From Bostrychus sinensis (taxonomy: Eukaryota > Chordata > Actinopteri > Gobiiformes > Eleotridae), in contig CM036247.1 in the NCBI GenBank assembly GCA_020698575.1, positions 6,908,256 through 6,972,255 on the forward strand: 64,000 nt of DNA. Direction: 5' to 3'. Below the pieces are notes generated by a model that worked only from the letters and a program-made list of their open reading frames with translations, had not been told where the DNA came from and did not search any database. Below, in pieces: positions 35,276 through 47,444 of the stretch. Both the position numbers and the translations under genes were made by a program. Numbering within the stretch: the first letter of the stretch is position 1; every line of letters starts with the position of its first letter.

Positions 35276-36340
35276 GCACCTCAGGGCCACTGTAGAAAAC
35301 GCCTCATTTTACATGTTCATTAAGTCACAGGAGCAAAGAAATGACCAATTACCAATTATGTTGATAAAAGTACATCTCTACCCTTGAAACAGTCCCTAAA
35401 CCTTAATAATTTATTCTAAAGGGAGTGTGATTCTGACCCATAAGGAGGTAGGGCCCCCTCCAGTGCCTTTGTAAGTAGATTTGAGTCCCTCTCTCTCTCA
35501 GAAATACACAGCTGCCCACTCTCCAGAGCACATACTGGGCCTAAAAGGCTGCTCCTCTGGTCTGCCGCGCTGATGGAGGAAAATTAACCTCCTACAAAGT
35601 GCCCACCGTAACGTTAGCTTGCAGTCCTGGTGCTTTTAGTGCCGGTCGGACGTGGAGAAACAGTGGGGGACGACCAGCGCGGGTCCAAGTCCGAGGTGTG
35701 CAGTGAGAGCTTTTAATCTCCATTAGGCCCCGGTAATGCCACAGTCCAGATGTGATTTGATTTGACGTGGCTCACCTTGGCCCTAATCAGGCGCGCCCAC
35801 GGACCGCGAGCGACGGGAAAGAAAGCCGACTTCAACGCCGTCGACTCGAGGAGAAGGAGGAGGAGAACAAATAAATGCAGTGTGGATGAAATAAAATGGG
35901 GCCACTCAGGAGCTCAAGGCCAATCACAGGGAAGTACAATGGATACAGAAGAAATACAGCAGGTAAAGAGAGAGAAACAAGAGTTCTTTTCACTGCTGGT
36001 TTAATGATACACCGTAGAACTAACAAACAAAATACAATAAAACGATACAAAACATAATATATTAAAGAATTCATAAACAAAACACGTACCACTTTGGCCT
36101 GCTTGTCATCAAAAACGCTGGTGAATTGAGCTTTATAACTTTGATTTTATCTCTTAAGATTTCCTTTGTTGGGTCCGTCATACCGGAGCTCTCGGTAAGT
36201 TATGTACGCAGAAACTATCACGTTACTCAACAGGCCTTAACCCATATAAAAAATACACCCTTACACTTATATACACTAACAAATACAAACTACAACACTA
36301 TAAACAAATATATAAAATAGATAGAAGAATAGATAAATAG
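35276..36340. other. Unique-looking DNA between MITE arms; candidate regulatory stretch
   Basis: 35540-35880 is G+C-richer and single-copy in the window, with TTTAATCTCCATTAGG and GGCCCTAATCAGGC. It could be host conserved non-coding DNA or the interior of a larger element bounded by 33245 and 36450. No gene seen. Confidence 0.3.
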
Positions 36341-36450
36341 GTCGGTGATAAGCTTGGCTCTGGTGGAAAATGATTATATTATTGCGATACTGATATTGCG
36401 TTTGCTGATATTGGGATAACGATAATTTTGCGATATATTGTGCAGCCCTA
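36341..36450. mobile_element. MITE end (TAGGGCTGCACAATAT), right inverted arm
   Basis: GCTCTGGTGGAAAATGATT followed by GCGATATATTGTGCAGCCCTA is the reverse complement of the arm at 33245-33400. The flanks GTTAAAAC (33237) and GTAGTAAT (36451) do not match as a TSD, so the arms may belong to separate insertions. Confidence 0.75.
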
Positions 36451-36939
36451 GTAGTAATAATGTAATAGTAGTTTATTATGTTAAATTTTTATTTTAAAGG
36501 CAGGCAAATTATTATTACTTTTTATCTTGAATTTGAGTTTAAAAGAAAAAAGGAGAATTTGTATCTACAGTAAATTAAAGATATTAGGGAGGATTTTTTT
36601 CGACTGCTGAGAAACCAGCGACTGTTTGTCCTTTTTTGAATACTGCGCATGCGTCAGGCCCCGCCCTTCACTGTTCCTTTCCAAGGAACTCCTCCACAGC
36701 AACGTGCACGAGCGTTGGAACACGAGTGTTTGTTTACAGCTGGCATCAGCAGAGATTCACCTAAACCTAGACCTGCATTGTTTGCGACCTTTGACCTTGT
36801 TCCCCACACAGACCCAGTCACATGCACAGTCCCTAAATGTGAGCAAAAATATCTGTCCTCCTGCTGTTGGTAGCATTAGCAAACTGACGTTGCTGTACAG
36901 TTGAAAAGGTTCAACAGATAACGAAAAAAGTAACGTAAC

Positions 36940-37138
36940 CTGTCCAGCAGAAACTTGGCGACCAATGCATCGTCTGAAGCCCTTTCTGTTCCTACAGCGC
37001 ACGCCGTCCTTTGAAGGAATCGCCAATAACTACACGGGTTTTATTCTGCTCTTCTACAGTTTTTCTCCTCCTCCTCTGGTTCACTTCAAAAACAGTTTTC
37101 CTTTTGTGACCGCCAGGTTCACGGTTTTCCTCAGCCAT
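36940..37138 (-). pseudogene. Broken first-exon-like ORF in a TIR element
   Basis: From ATG at 37138 the minus strand encodes MAEENREPGGHKRKTVFEVN, a basic stretch QRRRRKTVEEQ, then NKTRVVIGDSFKGRRAL. A TAG follows, and the frame then continues EQKGLQT. After a one-base shift it reads DALVAKFLLDR, ending at a donor-like AG|GTTACG. The motif TRV-x-IG-x(2)-F ... G-x(3)-D ... A-x(2)-LL-x-R matches the intact ORFs at 60947-61114 and 52839-53003, with the donor in the same codon phase. From memory, similar segments occur in many predicted teleost proteins; no function is known to me. One stop and one frameshift make this copy non-coding. Confidence 0.5.
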
Positions 37139-37246
37139 TGTGCTCTTTGAAGTCAGGCTGTCCGCGCTACGATGTTAACGCCGCTAACGCGACGCTAATG
37201 CGACACTAATGCGATGCTAATGCCGGGCTACATAAACATAGTGTAT

Positions 37247-37257
37247 ACGCATGCGCA
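37247..37257. promoter_or_regulatory. NRF1-like motif upstream of the broken exon
   Basis: ACGCATGCGCA lies about 110 bp upstream of the minus-strand ATG. NRF1 sites (GCGCATGCGC) are typical of CpG-type vertebrate promoters. A second partial motif, TGCGCATGCGT, lies near 36643-36653. Confidence 0.4.
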
Positions 37258-37503
37258 GGCACAAGAACGCGCACTATCACCGAAACCAGGAAGATGAACG
37301 AATGAATGGCGAGTCCGTGGAACAATGGTTAACGTACTCATGACGAAAACGATTGGATGAGGTTTTTTAAGTCCCACAGAGTCCACAGTTTATTAATATT
37401 ATTATTATATTTTCTAATACATCAATTTATAAGCCTTATACAGGGCAATGAAGGTAGTTTTAATAAATATTGCAAAAAATGAATTTATAAAGATCCTCCC
37501 TAA

Positions 37504-38510
37504 TACCTTTAAGTATTCATAAACGCCAGATGAGTGAGGCGGTATTTGTGGAATGACAAATAGCCCACTGCTTTACACAACTGCACATTTATCCAGGCTT
37601 GGGACTGGCACATAACTGTATCAGGCTGAGGACAACAAAGTCAGGTTCCTCTCAGACAAATATGTTTATTACCTTTTGCTAATAATTGAGAATAAAACTC
37701 AAGAGCAAGAACAAGAAATGGTCTGCAGGCCGCATTTGACCTCTGTCGTTTGAACTCCCCTGCTGCAAAAGTACTCCCTCTAGTGGCATGGAGGCAAACT
37801 GATTATCTCTGTCTCCTCGCAGCAAGAAGGTTTGATTCTGGGACCAGACGTGGCCCTTCTTCTTTGTGGAGTTTGCGTGAATGAGAGCGGACTGGGTTCA
37901 ACAGAGACAACGGGGTTACTCAAAGAGGAGGGAATGAATCAAAACACAACTCAAGGTGTGTTTTTGATTAGGGAACAATATAACATGGTAGAAAGCTCAG
38001 AAAAGTTGATTTTACAGAATATAACCCCTGTAACAAATGTGAAATTTAACAATTTGCCACTGCAAAGTACCCATGCATGACATAAAACGGCAATTTAGAG
38101 CTTACCTAAAAAGTTTAGCTCCGAGTTTAGCTCCAAGCGTTAGCCCAATGCAAAAAAGTAATTAAAAAAGTAAATTTTTTAAATTTTGTTTCCCTTTTTT
38201 TCCGGTGTATTCCAATGTTTTTGTTTTTAGAAGTGTCTCTGTGAATCAAAACATATCTATGGCACTAAAATAGAGACTTTTTTTTGTTTTGTTTTTTCCT
38301 TTAAGTCCCACTGAAATTAACAAGTCCTGGCCTATTGGGGAACCTATTGTACTTTTTTTTGGGTGGTAGAAGGAAACAATAGCAGCCTCGAGGAAACCAA
38401 CGCAGGCATAGCATTAAAACTCCACACAGAAAGGCCCCGTCTGGACAACTTTCTTTCTACATTAGACTTTCTTTTACTTCCACTGGCAGCCATTATTCGA
38501 CAGCCAATTG
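37504..38510. other. No gene recognised
   Basis: 37900-38060 resembles the dispersed ACACAACTC...GGGAACAA repeat also seen at 42700-42780 and 46490-46560. Confidence 0.4.
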
Positions 38511-39322
38511 CAGTGGTTCCCAGCGTTTTTTGTGTTGTGTACTCCCTGAGCTTTTTGTCCCACTGTGAGTACCCTCTTATTTGTTTATGTGTTCATTTTT
38601 CAAAAGGTCATCATAGAGAGGTCACCTGTGTTTATGAGTACAAAGACATTTTATATTTAGCCTACTTTATGTAACAGCAAATTTTCCTACATTTTTTGCT
38701 TTGAAAATTTATTCAAGATACAAATAAAATCCAAAAACAGATTAAAACAGGGAGCTACTGGTATCCGCAAAACCAATGGTGCTCATGGAAAGGGTCACAG
38801 AAGATGAAGAAAACAAGGTCCAGGCACTCACTTGGTTGAAAAAGTATAAAAGGCCTTTATTTCATGAGGGCTGGAGACACTAAAACACACCCTTTAAAAT
38901 AACAATGCAAGTAAAAATATAATCCAAAAAAATATATAAAAAATAAATAAATAAATACATAAAACAATAAAAACTTCTATTACATTTACTTGTTTTACAA
39001 TATTTTTCAACTAAAAAACTAAAACTCGTAATAAATATACAAGAAAAATGTATGAAAAATAATTTAAATAACTCTCCTTTGAAACAATTTTTATAATAGA
39101 CCTATTCAAATGATATTTCTAATAGTTTCATCTAATTTTAATCAATGATTTTTACTCAGTCATCAGTCAATGAGGCATTTGAGCTTGTCTTACACAAGTT
39201 TCAATAATTTAAGGTGAAAACATTGCAAATATTTTTTTATTTTTATGAAATGTTTCCATGTACCCCCTGTAAAGTGCTCGTGTACCCCTAGCGATCCACG
39301 CACCCCTGGTTGGGAAACACTG
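38511..39322. mobile_element. hAT-like non-autonomous element, copy 2
   Basis: CAGTGGTTCCCAGCG at the left and GGTTGGGAAACACTG at the right. The flanks GCCAATTG (38503-38510) and GCGTATTG (39323-39330) agree at 6 of 8. Related to 11953-12501. The interior includes ATAAATAAATAAATACATAA and is non-coding. Confidence 0.75.
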
Positions 39323-40005
39323 GCGTATTGGAGTGTGTCAGCAGATTAAAATCTTAATAATAAAGCCAAAATGACGTCTTAGGGTCTTATTTTTTCACTA
39401 ATGAGTCCTATTATAATTCTATAAGATGATTACACAGGTTTCCTCCAGTCCAAGGGGGAAAAAATGAATAGTTTACCATTTTAATTTATTTGGACAATGC
39501 TACAATTCTAAGCACTCAACCAGAAAACCTCCTCAGTGTGATGCAACTACATCTGAGGCGGCCATATTGCTCTGGTTAACATCAGTTTGTGCACAAAGCA
39601 ACAGGGCTCCTGCCTCGTCTTGCCCCGCTGCTCGGATAGACGCTCGGGACACGGAGGAGACGGAGAGAGAGGCTTGTAAACACGAATACTGCGATTGGAT
39701 GAGCCTTATATTCAAATGGGGGCTGTACCTCTGGAGTTTACAGGGAAGAGGAGGGAGGACACGACCCAGGACGAGAGCTGCAGCTGTAAACACCGCTGCG
39801 ACGTCTCTGAGTGGGGGTTATTCTGACTTCTTTTGAGGATCCACAAGTCAAAGAGTAGCAGTCCTTAACAAAATGATTGGTAGAGAGTATATGCATTAAT
39901 CTTTGTTATACTGAAAAATAAAACAATAATAGTATAATAAAATAAATTCATAGTTTTCTTTTCTTTAAAAGTCCCCTATTCAGCTAAATCAACATTTTTG
40001 AGCTT
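39323..40005. other. No gene recognised
   Basis: Overlapping frames on both strands at 39533-39836 lack recognisable domains. Confidence 0.35.
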
Positions 40006-40009
40006 TTAA

Positions 40010-41017
40010 TCTTCCAACTTGGATGCATAAGTGGGTCAAAAATGACCTGGTGTGGTTGTTGTTGTTTTATTGCAATATTTTTGTAGTGAAAAACAGTTAT
40101 CCCTTCATACTCCAGGAATTCCTAAAAAAAAAACATGTTATTGATGTTTAAAAATTTTAACTTAACCTTTTTTTTTGTATCACAACCCCAAGTTTCCAAA
40201 AGTGGGTCAAAAATGACCCACCTTTATTTCCAATGGAATTTCATAGTGACTTTTGATTCTTATTAACTGTGACTGTCAGGAATATGTATTTTGTGGACCA
40301 CACAGACTAGATCATAAGTGTCAAACCCACAGGAATATAATTTTACCTAACAAGAGCTCTACACTGCAAAAAATCAATATCTAGCATTAGTTAAAATTAC
40401 TTGAATTCAGATTATTAACCTTGATTTGAGTAATGTTTTATTAAATTTGATTTATTTACTAATATGTCTAGATGATTTGACTTGTTTCAAATTATCTTTG
40501 TCTTAATTTTAAGCCATTTTTACTTATTTCAAGCAAAATTATCTGCCAATGGGGTGGAATTTTCTTACCCCGTGGGGAGCCCATTTTTTTTTCTTTTGTT
40601 CTGAAATGAATGCAGGGGAAACTCTGCTTGAATATCTATGAAACTAAAAATAACAGTGCAGGTTCTGGGGAATAGTTTGGATAGACTGCATCTCAGATAA
40701 TTTGAGGTAGTAATCCAAAAGTAATGTAAGTTACTTTCAAGAGTTAATAACAAAGTAAAGTAATATATTACTTTTTAATGTATTTATATTTTTGTTAACT
40801 TCCCCAGCACTGATGACAGTTGTTAAAAATGGAAAAATAAACATTTCAAACATGAAATCATACTTGTGTAGACTAAAACATGATAAAAAATATAGTACAA
40901 ACGACAATTTTAAACCAAAATGACAAAATAGACCTAAAAACACATTGATTCTAATACGGGTCATTTTTGACCCACTTAAGGAAGAATGTAGGGTCCAGTC
41001 ACTCATGCATCTTAGGG
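40010..41017. mobile_element. piggyBac-like TTAA element, non-autonomous
   Basis: The subterminal TTGGATGCATAAGTGGGTCA at the left corresponds to the complement of the right end (CACTCATGCATCTTAGGG). The palindrome-like GGGTCAAAAATGACC occurs near both ends. TTAA lies outside at 40006-40009 and 41018-41021, and the right terminus gives the canonical CCC after TTAA. The left terminus is degraded. The interior holds a CACTGCAAAAAATC MITE from 40365. Confidence 0.55.
40365..40560. mobile_element. Partial CACTGCAAAAAA MITE
   Basis: CACTGCAAAAAATCAATATC, then AAATTACTTGAATTCA and TTATTTCAAGCAAAAT in the same order as at 18875-19820. The right terminus is not identified. Confidence 0.55.
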
Positions 41018-41159
41018 TTAACGCTGTCTCCACCTCAAAAACAGACCTGGAGTAGTATTTTGTTTCATTCACATGTTTGAGATCCTGTATGCTGAGGTGT
41101 TGCCCTTCTCAAGAGCTGAAAACGCTCACAGCACTACGTAGACACATGAAACCCATTCT

Positions 41160-41560
41160 CATGAACTGTAGTCCATGTGATGGTTAAATGAGTTGTTGTT
41201 GGTGGATAAAGTGTCCGGCATCTCCCCCTGCTGTCTCTGTCTCTGTGCATCACCAACCCGGTGTCACAAAAGTCTCGAGTCTCGTGAGAAAGCAGAACCT
41301 CGCAGTTAGCAAAACAACAAGCTAGCGATGGCTTTATTTCTCAATTTTTGTCATGGCAGAGCGGCCAAATGGAAGAAAAACCTTTTTGGGATATGCAGAG
41401 GGGAAAACGAAAGTAAAGCCGAGTGAGGGAACGCTCAAGAGTCAGATGGACTTGAGTATTTACGATAGTGCTGTACTCCGAAATGTATGGGAAGCTCTGT
41501 AGAGAAAAATGAGGCGAAAAACAACGTAGAAAGGAGAAAGGTTACCGAGTTGTGCTTTAA
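41160..41560. repeat. Dispersed repeat family B, copy 3
   Basis: Same block order as 29035-29340: GAGTTGTTGTTGGTGGATAA, TCTCGTGAGAAAGCAGAAC, AACAACAAGCTAGCGATGGC and GCAGAGCGGCCAAATGG. Confidence 0.65.
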
Positions 41561-41789
41561 AAGCATGAGCTGCAGCATTTTGGACGAGCTGCCGCCGAGA
41601 AAGTGCATTCTGGAAAAGCATGCATCACAGTTTTAAAAAAGAAACCTTGGCAAAATGGGCTTAATTTTGTCCATTTGTCTTCTGATTTGACAACGGTAGA
41701 GCTCAAAAGTATAGTATATTGTGATCAGACTACTCTTAGATGTATATGATTCATTTAAAAAGTTATAGTCCAGTAAATGTAAGTCATAC

Positions 41790-42140
41790 CGCCCTCTGAC
41801 CGCTACTACAACTCCTTTTGTCTGCCTCCTCCTTCCCCGGGCCCCTGACAGCGTTACTGTGGTGTGAACAGCCCGATCTCTCTCATGGCCCTCTCTGTTC
41901 CAGCGTGTTCCTGCTGATCTGTGCTGAGTGCTGTTTAAAGCAGTGACTCAGCCTCAGAGAGTGGCAGCCTGTCCGCGGACCGCAGCCGTAAGAGCTCCGC
42001 ATTTATGTGCAAATGCGCCGTATGTGCCGACGTGAGGTCCCGCAGTGATTTTATTCATAGAAAACTGAAGGCGCTCGAGTTTGTGACAACTGTCGTCATC
42101 TGCAGTGGCCCTGACTTATTCATGAGCTCTTTAGAAAGAT
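41790..42140. other. Candidate conserved non-coding element
   Basis: Single-copy here and not A+T-rich. It contains ATTTATGTGCAAATGCGCC and TGACTTATTCATGAGCTC. No splice-bounded frame was seen. Conservation cannot be tested from one sequence. Confidence 0.3.
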
Positions 42141-42559
42141 GGATCCCATCAGGGAAAAAAAAAACTGTGATAGTAACTGGCAGCAGAATCAGACAATCTT
42201 ATTGGGTTTGTCCATATTACTGCTGAGCTTCTATTACTTTTTTATTTAAGAAAAAAATTGCTCCAAAGTTGTGACTAGAGTAACGTATGAAAAGTATGAA
42301 CCTAAAGGGGGTATATTGTGTTTTTATTCCTATTTTTAAACCAATCTCGGTCGCCTCTAAAACAGCATTTCACATTTTACAACCTTTAAAAATATTATTT
42401 GACTAAAAGAAAAAGTAGAAGAGACCAGCAGAGGGCAGACTTTTGCTGTCTTTTGAATATAATTTAAAGTATAAAAGGATCTAAACTTCCTCAAACTTTT
42501 TGTTTTACTACAAAATGAAAAATGTCTCTGATGAACCTTTTTTTGTTTTTTGTTTTTTT

Positions 42560-42780
42560 TTTATTGATAAATTAAGACTGGATGTAGAGGGCTTGCTGAT
42601 TGGTCAGTGCTTCCTGGAGTGGGCGGGGATTCGTGGGAAATGCGGAGGTTCGTACAACCAAGCGCTCTGAAGCCTCAGAAAGGCAATGCCAGCGAATACA
42701 GGATTACTCAAACAGGCCTGAATGAAACAAAACACAACTCCAGGTATATATGTTTTTGATCAACATTATACAGGGTAGCT
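42560..42780. repeat. Dispersed repeat family C, copy 1
   Basis: TTGGTCAGTGCTTCCTGGAG, then AAAACACAACTCCAGGTATA, in the same order as 46370-46595. Confidence 0.65.
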
Positions 42781-43460
42781 CCAGGCTTTGTCTCACGAAA
42801 TTTAAGACCTTTTAAAGACTTTTTAATGCATTTAGAATCAAATTTAATGCAAAAGAACAATAACCTATACACATTTTACACCAATAAAAGGGTTTTATTT
42901 TAAAAGCCTAATACAGGAGACATAACTCCACTGCTGCATTAAAAAAAAAAAGAACCATAGATTTCAGTAATAAAGTACAATTCTTGTGCAACATTATGCA
43001 GCAAATATAAACAGTAGACTGTCATATAAGCTTTCAAAAACACAAACTTTCGCATTTGCGCATTCGAGGGGTGAAATTTTAAACTTTTTAGACCCACATA
43101 AGAGTGTTTAATGCCAAATTCACATACAACTTGCAGGAAAAAACAATTTTCTATTGTTAGTTATGTATTACTCAAATTCTACAGTTTTTTTTTTTTTTTT
43201 GAGTACATGTTAATAGATGGGGATTACTTCTAATGACACTTGTAACAACAGCATTAACACAATAATTAGAATAATTCATTTCACACAAAAAAATGCTTAT
43301 TTTATTACTCACTCATCTATTACTTACAACACTGCAACGACTTGACTTAGATGTCACAGTTTGAAAATTTAAGACTCAGATAAACCTGACCATAGAATTT
43401 AAAACTTTTAAGGCCTTGATTTTGACAACATCGAATTGAATACTTTTAAGACCTTGGTAT
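42781..43460. repeat. TTTAAGACC-type dispersed repeat, copy 2
   Basis: Begins near GGGTAGCTCCAGGCTTTGTC and GAAATTTAAGACC, and ends near TACTTTTAAGACCTTGG, giving weak inverted ends. Shares interior blocks with 15965-16530. Confidence 0.6.
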
Positions 43461-45040
43461 AACATGGTAGAAAGCTCAGAAAAGTCAATTTGACATATTA
43501 TAGCCCCTTTAGAATGTCTAGTGTCATTTCTCAAGTATTTTCATGTAATAAAATGGTTGCATATAAGAGTTAAACAAAACTAATCTGATTAGATGTTGGC
43601 GTACACGGCTTGTCAACACTGAATCAACAATTTTTTCGATGTCCTCCTAACAAATTTAGCACATCCACCTCACAGCTAGAATTACTAGACTACCAGTAGA
43701 TCTTAAAATTACTTTACTTTTCTACCTTTGTACAAGACACACAAATGCATAAAAAAGTCTTGAACAGAAAAAGTAATGAGTTAAGAGGCGTTTTATTGCA
43801 ATATACTTTTTACTTCTACTTGAGTAACTATCTTTAAGTAACAAGAAGGATTTTTGTCTACTCTTTCCACCTCCGGCGAAGTGGCATGGTTTGGCATTTT
43901 ATCAATAAAATAAAAGCAGGTTGTGGTGTTTTGGGAGAGCGAGGAAGAGTCAGTGGAGCATCCGTCCACAGCCGCTTTGAGCCAAAGTCAATACGAGACC
44001 TCATAGAGCGATTAATGTGAATAGTTTAACCTTTCATTTCAGCTTCCTTGAGAAATCACTGTGACTTCATAACCCAGGATCGTCGATACAGACCCTCCTC
44101 AAGAGCCATTTCCAAAAGGTTAATCAGAATAACCCTCCTTTTTGCTGCTGAAGTCTTAAACCCACCTGATCCACGACTCTCACCTCCTCCTCCTCCTCCT
44201 CCTCCTGCTACATCTGCATCTGTTTGTATTTCCATTAAAGTCGTGTCTTTACGAGTCGGAGCAGATCGATGTGTTCAGATGTGAGGTGGTGGGAGTCCGT
44301 CTCGATCAAAGACACGGGTTTTAATGAGGCTGAGAGGGACAGAAAGGCAGTGATTGGCAGTCAGAGACGTCCTCCGACCTGAGCGCTGCATTGATCTGAT
44401 ATTATGGGCTTAGAGGTAAAAGGAGTAGGATTTGAACGTGACTAAAAATCCCTACCAAAAAAAGTATGCAACCTCGGAAAAAGGGCAAGATCTTGAAGTG
44501 ACACTAGTTCGGAACGGAGTGGTTTGGTGGTGTTTCCACTTCCCAAAGTGTTCCAAAGTGTTCCCAAAAAGTGGTCCAAACCATTCTATTTATGGCACTC
44601 TTGCTGGGGTCCAGCTTGATTAAGCGTCTGGAATGGTTAGAGCTGGGCACTGCTGCGAGCTGATTGGACGAGAGAGAAGCATCACCGGCCAAAGAACAGA
44701 AATAAAAGCGAAAATGTTTTTGTTTTTTTTAATTCAAATGCATACTTGTCCTTGAGATTAACAGCCATATTCAGATAGGACGAGCTAATGTTGAGCCGAG
44801 TTTTTCTAAAAATAAAGCTAGCATATATTAGCAACAGCTGTTTACGGTTTAGCAAAGTACAGCTCTAGCTTTGTGAATCTAAACATCTCATTTTTAGTTT
44901 AGAGTGGATTAAACATAAGTTAAACTCATGTGGTTATATGTTCAGAGGTTAAAATGTGTTAAAGTGGAGCAGAGAAGTGAATTTAATGCACAGAAAGCTG
45001 GAGGTAAACCTGAAGTAGTCTCCTGTTTACTGAAACTAAT
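43461..45040. other. No gene; unique and repeat-derived DNA
   Basis: 43900-44420 is single-copy here with a short CTC triplet run near 44187-44207. 44510-44700 resembles the region flanking the MITE at 18770-20000. No coding evidence. Confidence 0.35.
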
Positions 45041-45895
45041 ACACACCAGCCTCACACAGACACACACCAACCTCACACAGACACACACCAACCTCACACA
45101 GACACACACCGGCCTCACACAGACACACACAAACCTCACACAGACACACACCGGCCTCACAGACACACACAAACCTCACACAGACACACACCAGCCTCAC
45201 ACAGACGCACACCGGCCTCACACAGACACACACAAACCTCACACAGACACACACCGGCCTCACACAGACACACACAAACCTCACACAGACACACACCAGC
45301 CTCACACAGACGCACACCAGCCTCACACAGACGCACACCAGCCTCACACAGACACACACAAACCTCACACAGACACACACAAACCTCACACAGACACACA
45401 CCAGCCTCACACAGACACACACTGGCCTCACACAGGCACACACTGGCCTCACACAGACACACACCGGCCTCACACAGACACACACCGGCCTCACACAGAC
45501 ACACACCGGCCTCACACAGACACACACCAGCCTCACACAGACACACACCAGACACACACAGACACACACTGGCCTCACACAGACACACACTGGCCTCACA
45601 CAGACACACACCGGCCTCACACAGACACACACTGGCCTCACACAGACACACACCAGACACACACAGACACACACCAGACACACACAGACACACACCAGAC
45701 ACACACAGACACACACTGGCCTCACACAGACATACACCAGCCTCACACAGACACACACCAGCCTCACACAGACACACACCAGACACACACAGACACACAC
45801 TGGCCTCACACAGACATACACCAGCCTCACACAGACACACACCGGCCTCACACAGACACACACCAGCCTCACACAGACACACCAGCCTCACACAG
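45041..45895. repeat. 21-bp CA-rich minisatellite, ~40 units
   Basis: Unit CCTCACACAGACACACACCAG, with G/A, T/C and GACGC variants and several CAGACACACACAGACACACA units. 21 is a multiple of three, so a 7-residue repeat (HTDTHQP type) stays open on the plus strand (44928-45911) and Cys/Val-rich frames stay open on the minus strand. These are by-products of the repeat. Alternating purine-pyrimidine CA tracts may adopt Z-DNA. Confidence 0.95.
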
Positions 45896-46138
45896 ACACT
45901 ACCCGTACTGACATGTCCTGTGCCATTCTGCCTAGTGGAAAAGCACCTCATGTTTATTCCAAAGTCTTGTCTGTCGGCCTATGGTTTTGATTTTTAGTGT
46001 CTTGTTTTTTTGTTTTGTTTACACCGTAAAAGTTACCCAGCCATTGTATGATACAAAATAACAATACATTACTACTACTAACAGTAATGATTAATCAAAA
46101 AAATAAAAAGACTTTGCTGTAAATATGAAAATTATGTT

Positions 46139-46610
46139 TACAGTTGCGCTCAATTGTATTCATACCCACAACAACCCATAGCACAAACCTTTGTCATAGT
46201 ATGTTTACCACAGTGTCTTTTGCCACTTTGTTGTGTCATTTCCATTCAGAACAGTTAACATTAACTAAGGGGAAATGCTTTTATTCATGCTTTTAAAGCA
46301 AGCTCTAAGAAAACACTTCCAACAATTACTTTACTACTGCCATAAAAAAATAGGTTCCTTATTTTATGTTCTTTGTAGAGGGCTTGTTGATTGGTCAGTG
46401 CTTCTTGGAGTGGGTGGAGCTTTGTGGAGCCGAGTGTTGTGAGGCTTCAGAAACTCAGCGCCAGAGAATACAGTGTGACTGAAGCAAAACACAACTCCAG
46501 GTATGTTTTTGATGAGGGAACAACATTATAACATGACTTAAAGCTCAAAAATGTTGATTTTGCATAATATAGCAGCTTTTAAGTTGTCCTGGGTATGAAT
46601 AACTTTCTGC
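46139..46610. mobile_element. Possible TIR element containing a family C repeat
   Basis: TTGTATTCATACCCACAA at the left and TCCTGGGTATGAATAACTT at the right (~46580-46605) are partly complementary, as in Tc1-type termini. 46370-46595 matches family C (42560-42780). Confidence 0.45.
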
Positions 46611-47440
46611 TAATGCAAAGCGGCAGCCATGTTGGAGAATTCTGACCTCGGAGGGTTTTCCAATTGAGAGCCTGGGTTTCTTTTAATAAATGCACCTTTA
46701 TTTGTGATTTTAGGTCTTTGGTACACATGTGAACAGTCTACATGTCCCAAAACAGAGATTTTTAAAATGGTGCTTAAAGCTAATCCAACACTAGACAGCA
46801 TTATGGTTTCTTAATAGCCATAATAATCATGTATATGGGTGCCTTGGGGCCATACATTAGAGGTGATTTAAGGTTTTCCCCCGGAGTGCAAACGCCATAG
46901 GACACAGTCAGCTAATCACTATTCATCTGTCAGTGCTTCTCAAAATCCCTCTCAGATACGGCCTGCTTCATTCTGCTGAGCCCTCATCTTAAAGCAGAGA
47001 GATTAATCCTGCGAAAAACAAAGATTTTTTGCTCTCTCTTTTCAGAAATTAAATGACAAGACGTAATTTTCCAGCCCAGTGCTTTGGAGCTGCGACGCTG
47101 AGAGGCAGAGAACGCACCCACCTCCCCTCTCCTGCCTTCTCCTCTCGTCTGCTTCCTGGTGGTGAGGGGCTGGAGGCTGGCAGAGCTCCGTACGAACAAC
47201 AGCATGTGCCATCTGACAAACAGGAGTCACAGGGAGAGATATAACTGCAGACCTTGCACCAAAACTACTGCAGTTAATGGCTGCAAAATTCCAGGAATTT
47301 TCAAAGTTGGAAATTTTCCTTGGGAATAAACTGGAATTTATGGGAATAAATTGGGAACTTACACAATTCAAAGCTCTCCCATGACAGGGCAATATACTAA
47401 AGCATAAAAAACACAAACACACTTCAATATCTGTGTTGTT
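46611..47440. other. No gene; possible regulatory stretch 46860-47040
   Basis: 46860-47040 is single-copy here and contains CAGCTAATCACTATTCATCT and an OTX-like GATTAATCC. 47270-47380 has repeated GGAATTT/GGAAATTTTCC words. Frames on both strands at 46984-47422 are unsupported. Confidence 0.3.
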
Positions 47441-47444
47441 CCTC

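Larger units (their letters stand above)
36584..37503 (-). mobile_element. TIR element carrying a promoter/first-exon-like cassette
   Basis: TTAGGGAGGAT at the left and ATCCTCCCTAA at the right are inverted ends, with TA on both sides (36582-36583 and 37504-37505). The 920-bp interior is G+C- and CpG-richer than its surroundings. On the minus strand it holds an NRF1-like word, an ATG-started coding stretch and a splice-donor-like GT (36940-37138). Superfamily unknown. Confidence 0.65.

Noticed and set aside
33245..36450. Single 3.2-kb transposon spanning both MITE arms
   Set aside because: Not asserted as a feature because the 8-mers outside the arms do not agree and the inner 1 kb looks like host DNA. 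Kept as an open question in the findings.
44928..45911. 327-codon plus-strand frame and 264-278-codon minus-strand frames
   Set aside because: They coincide with the 21-bp CA-rich minisatellite. Repeat length divisible by three keeps frames open. No signal peptide, domain or non-repeat coding part.
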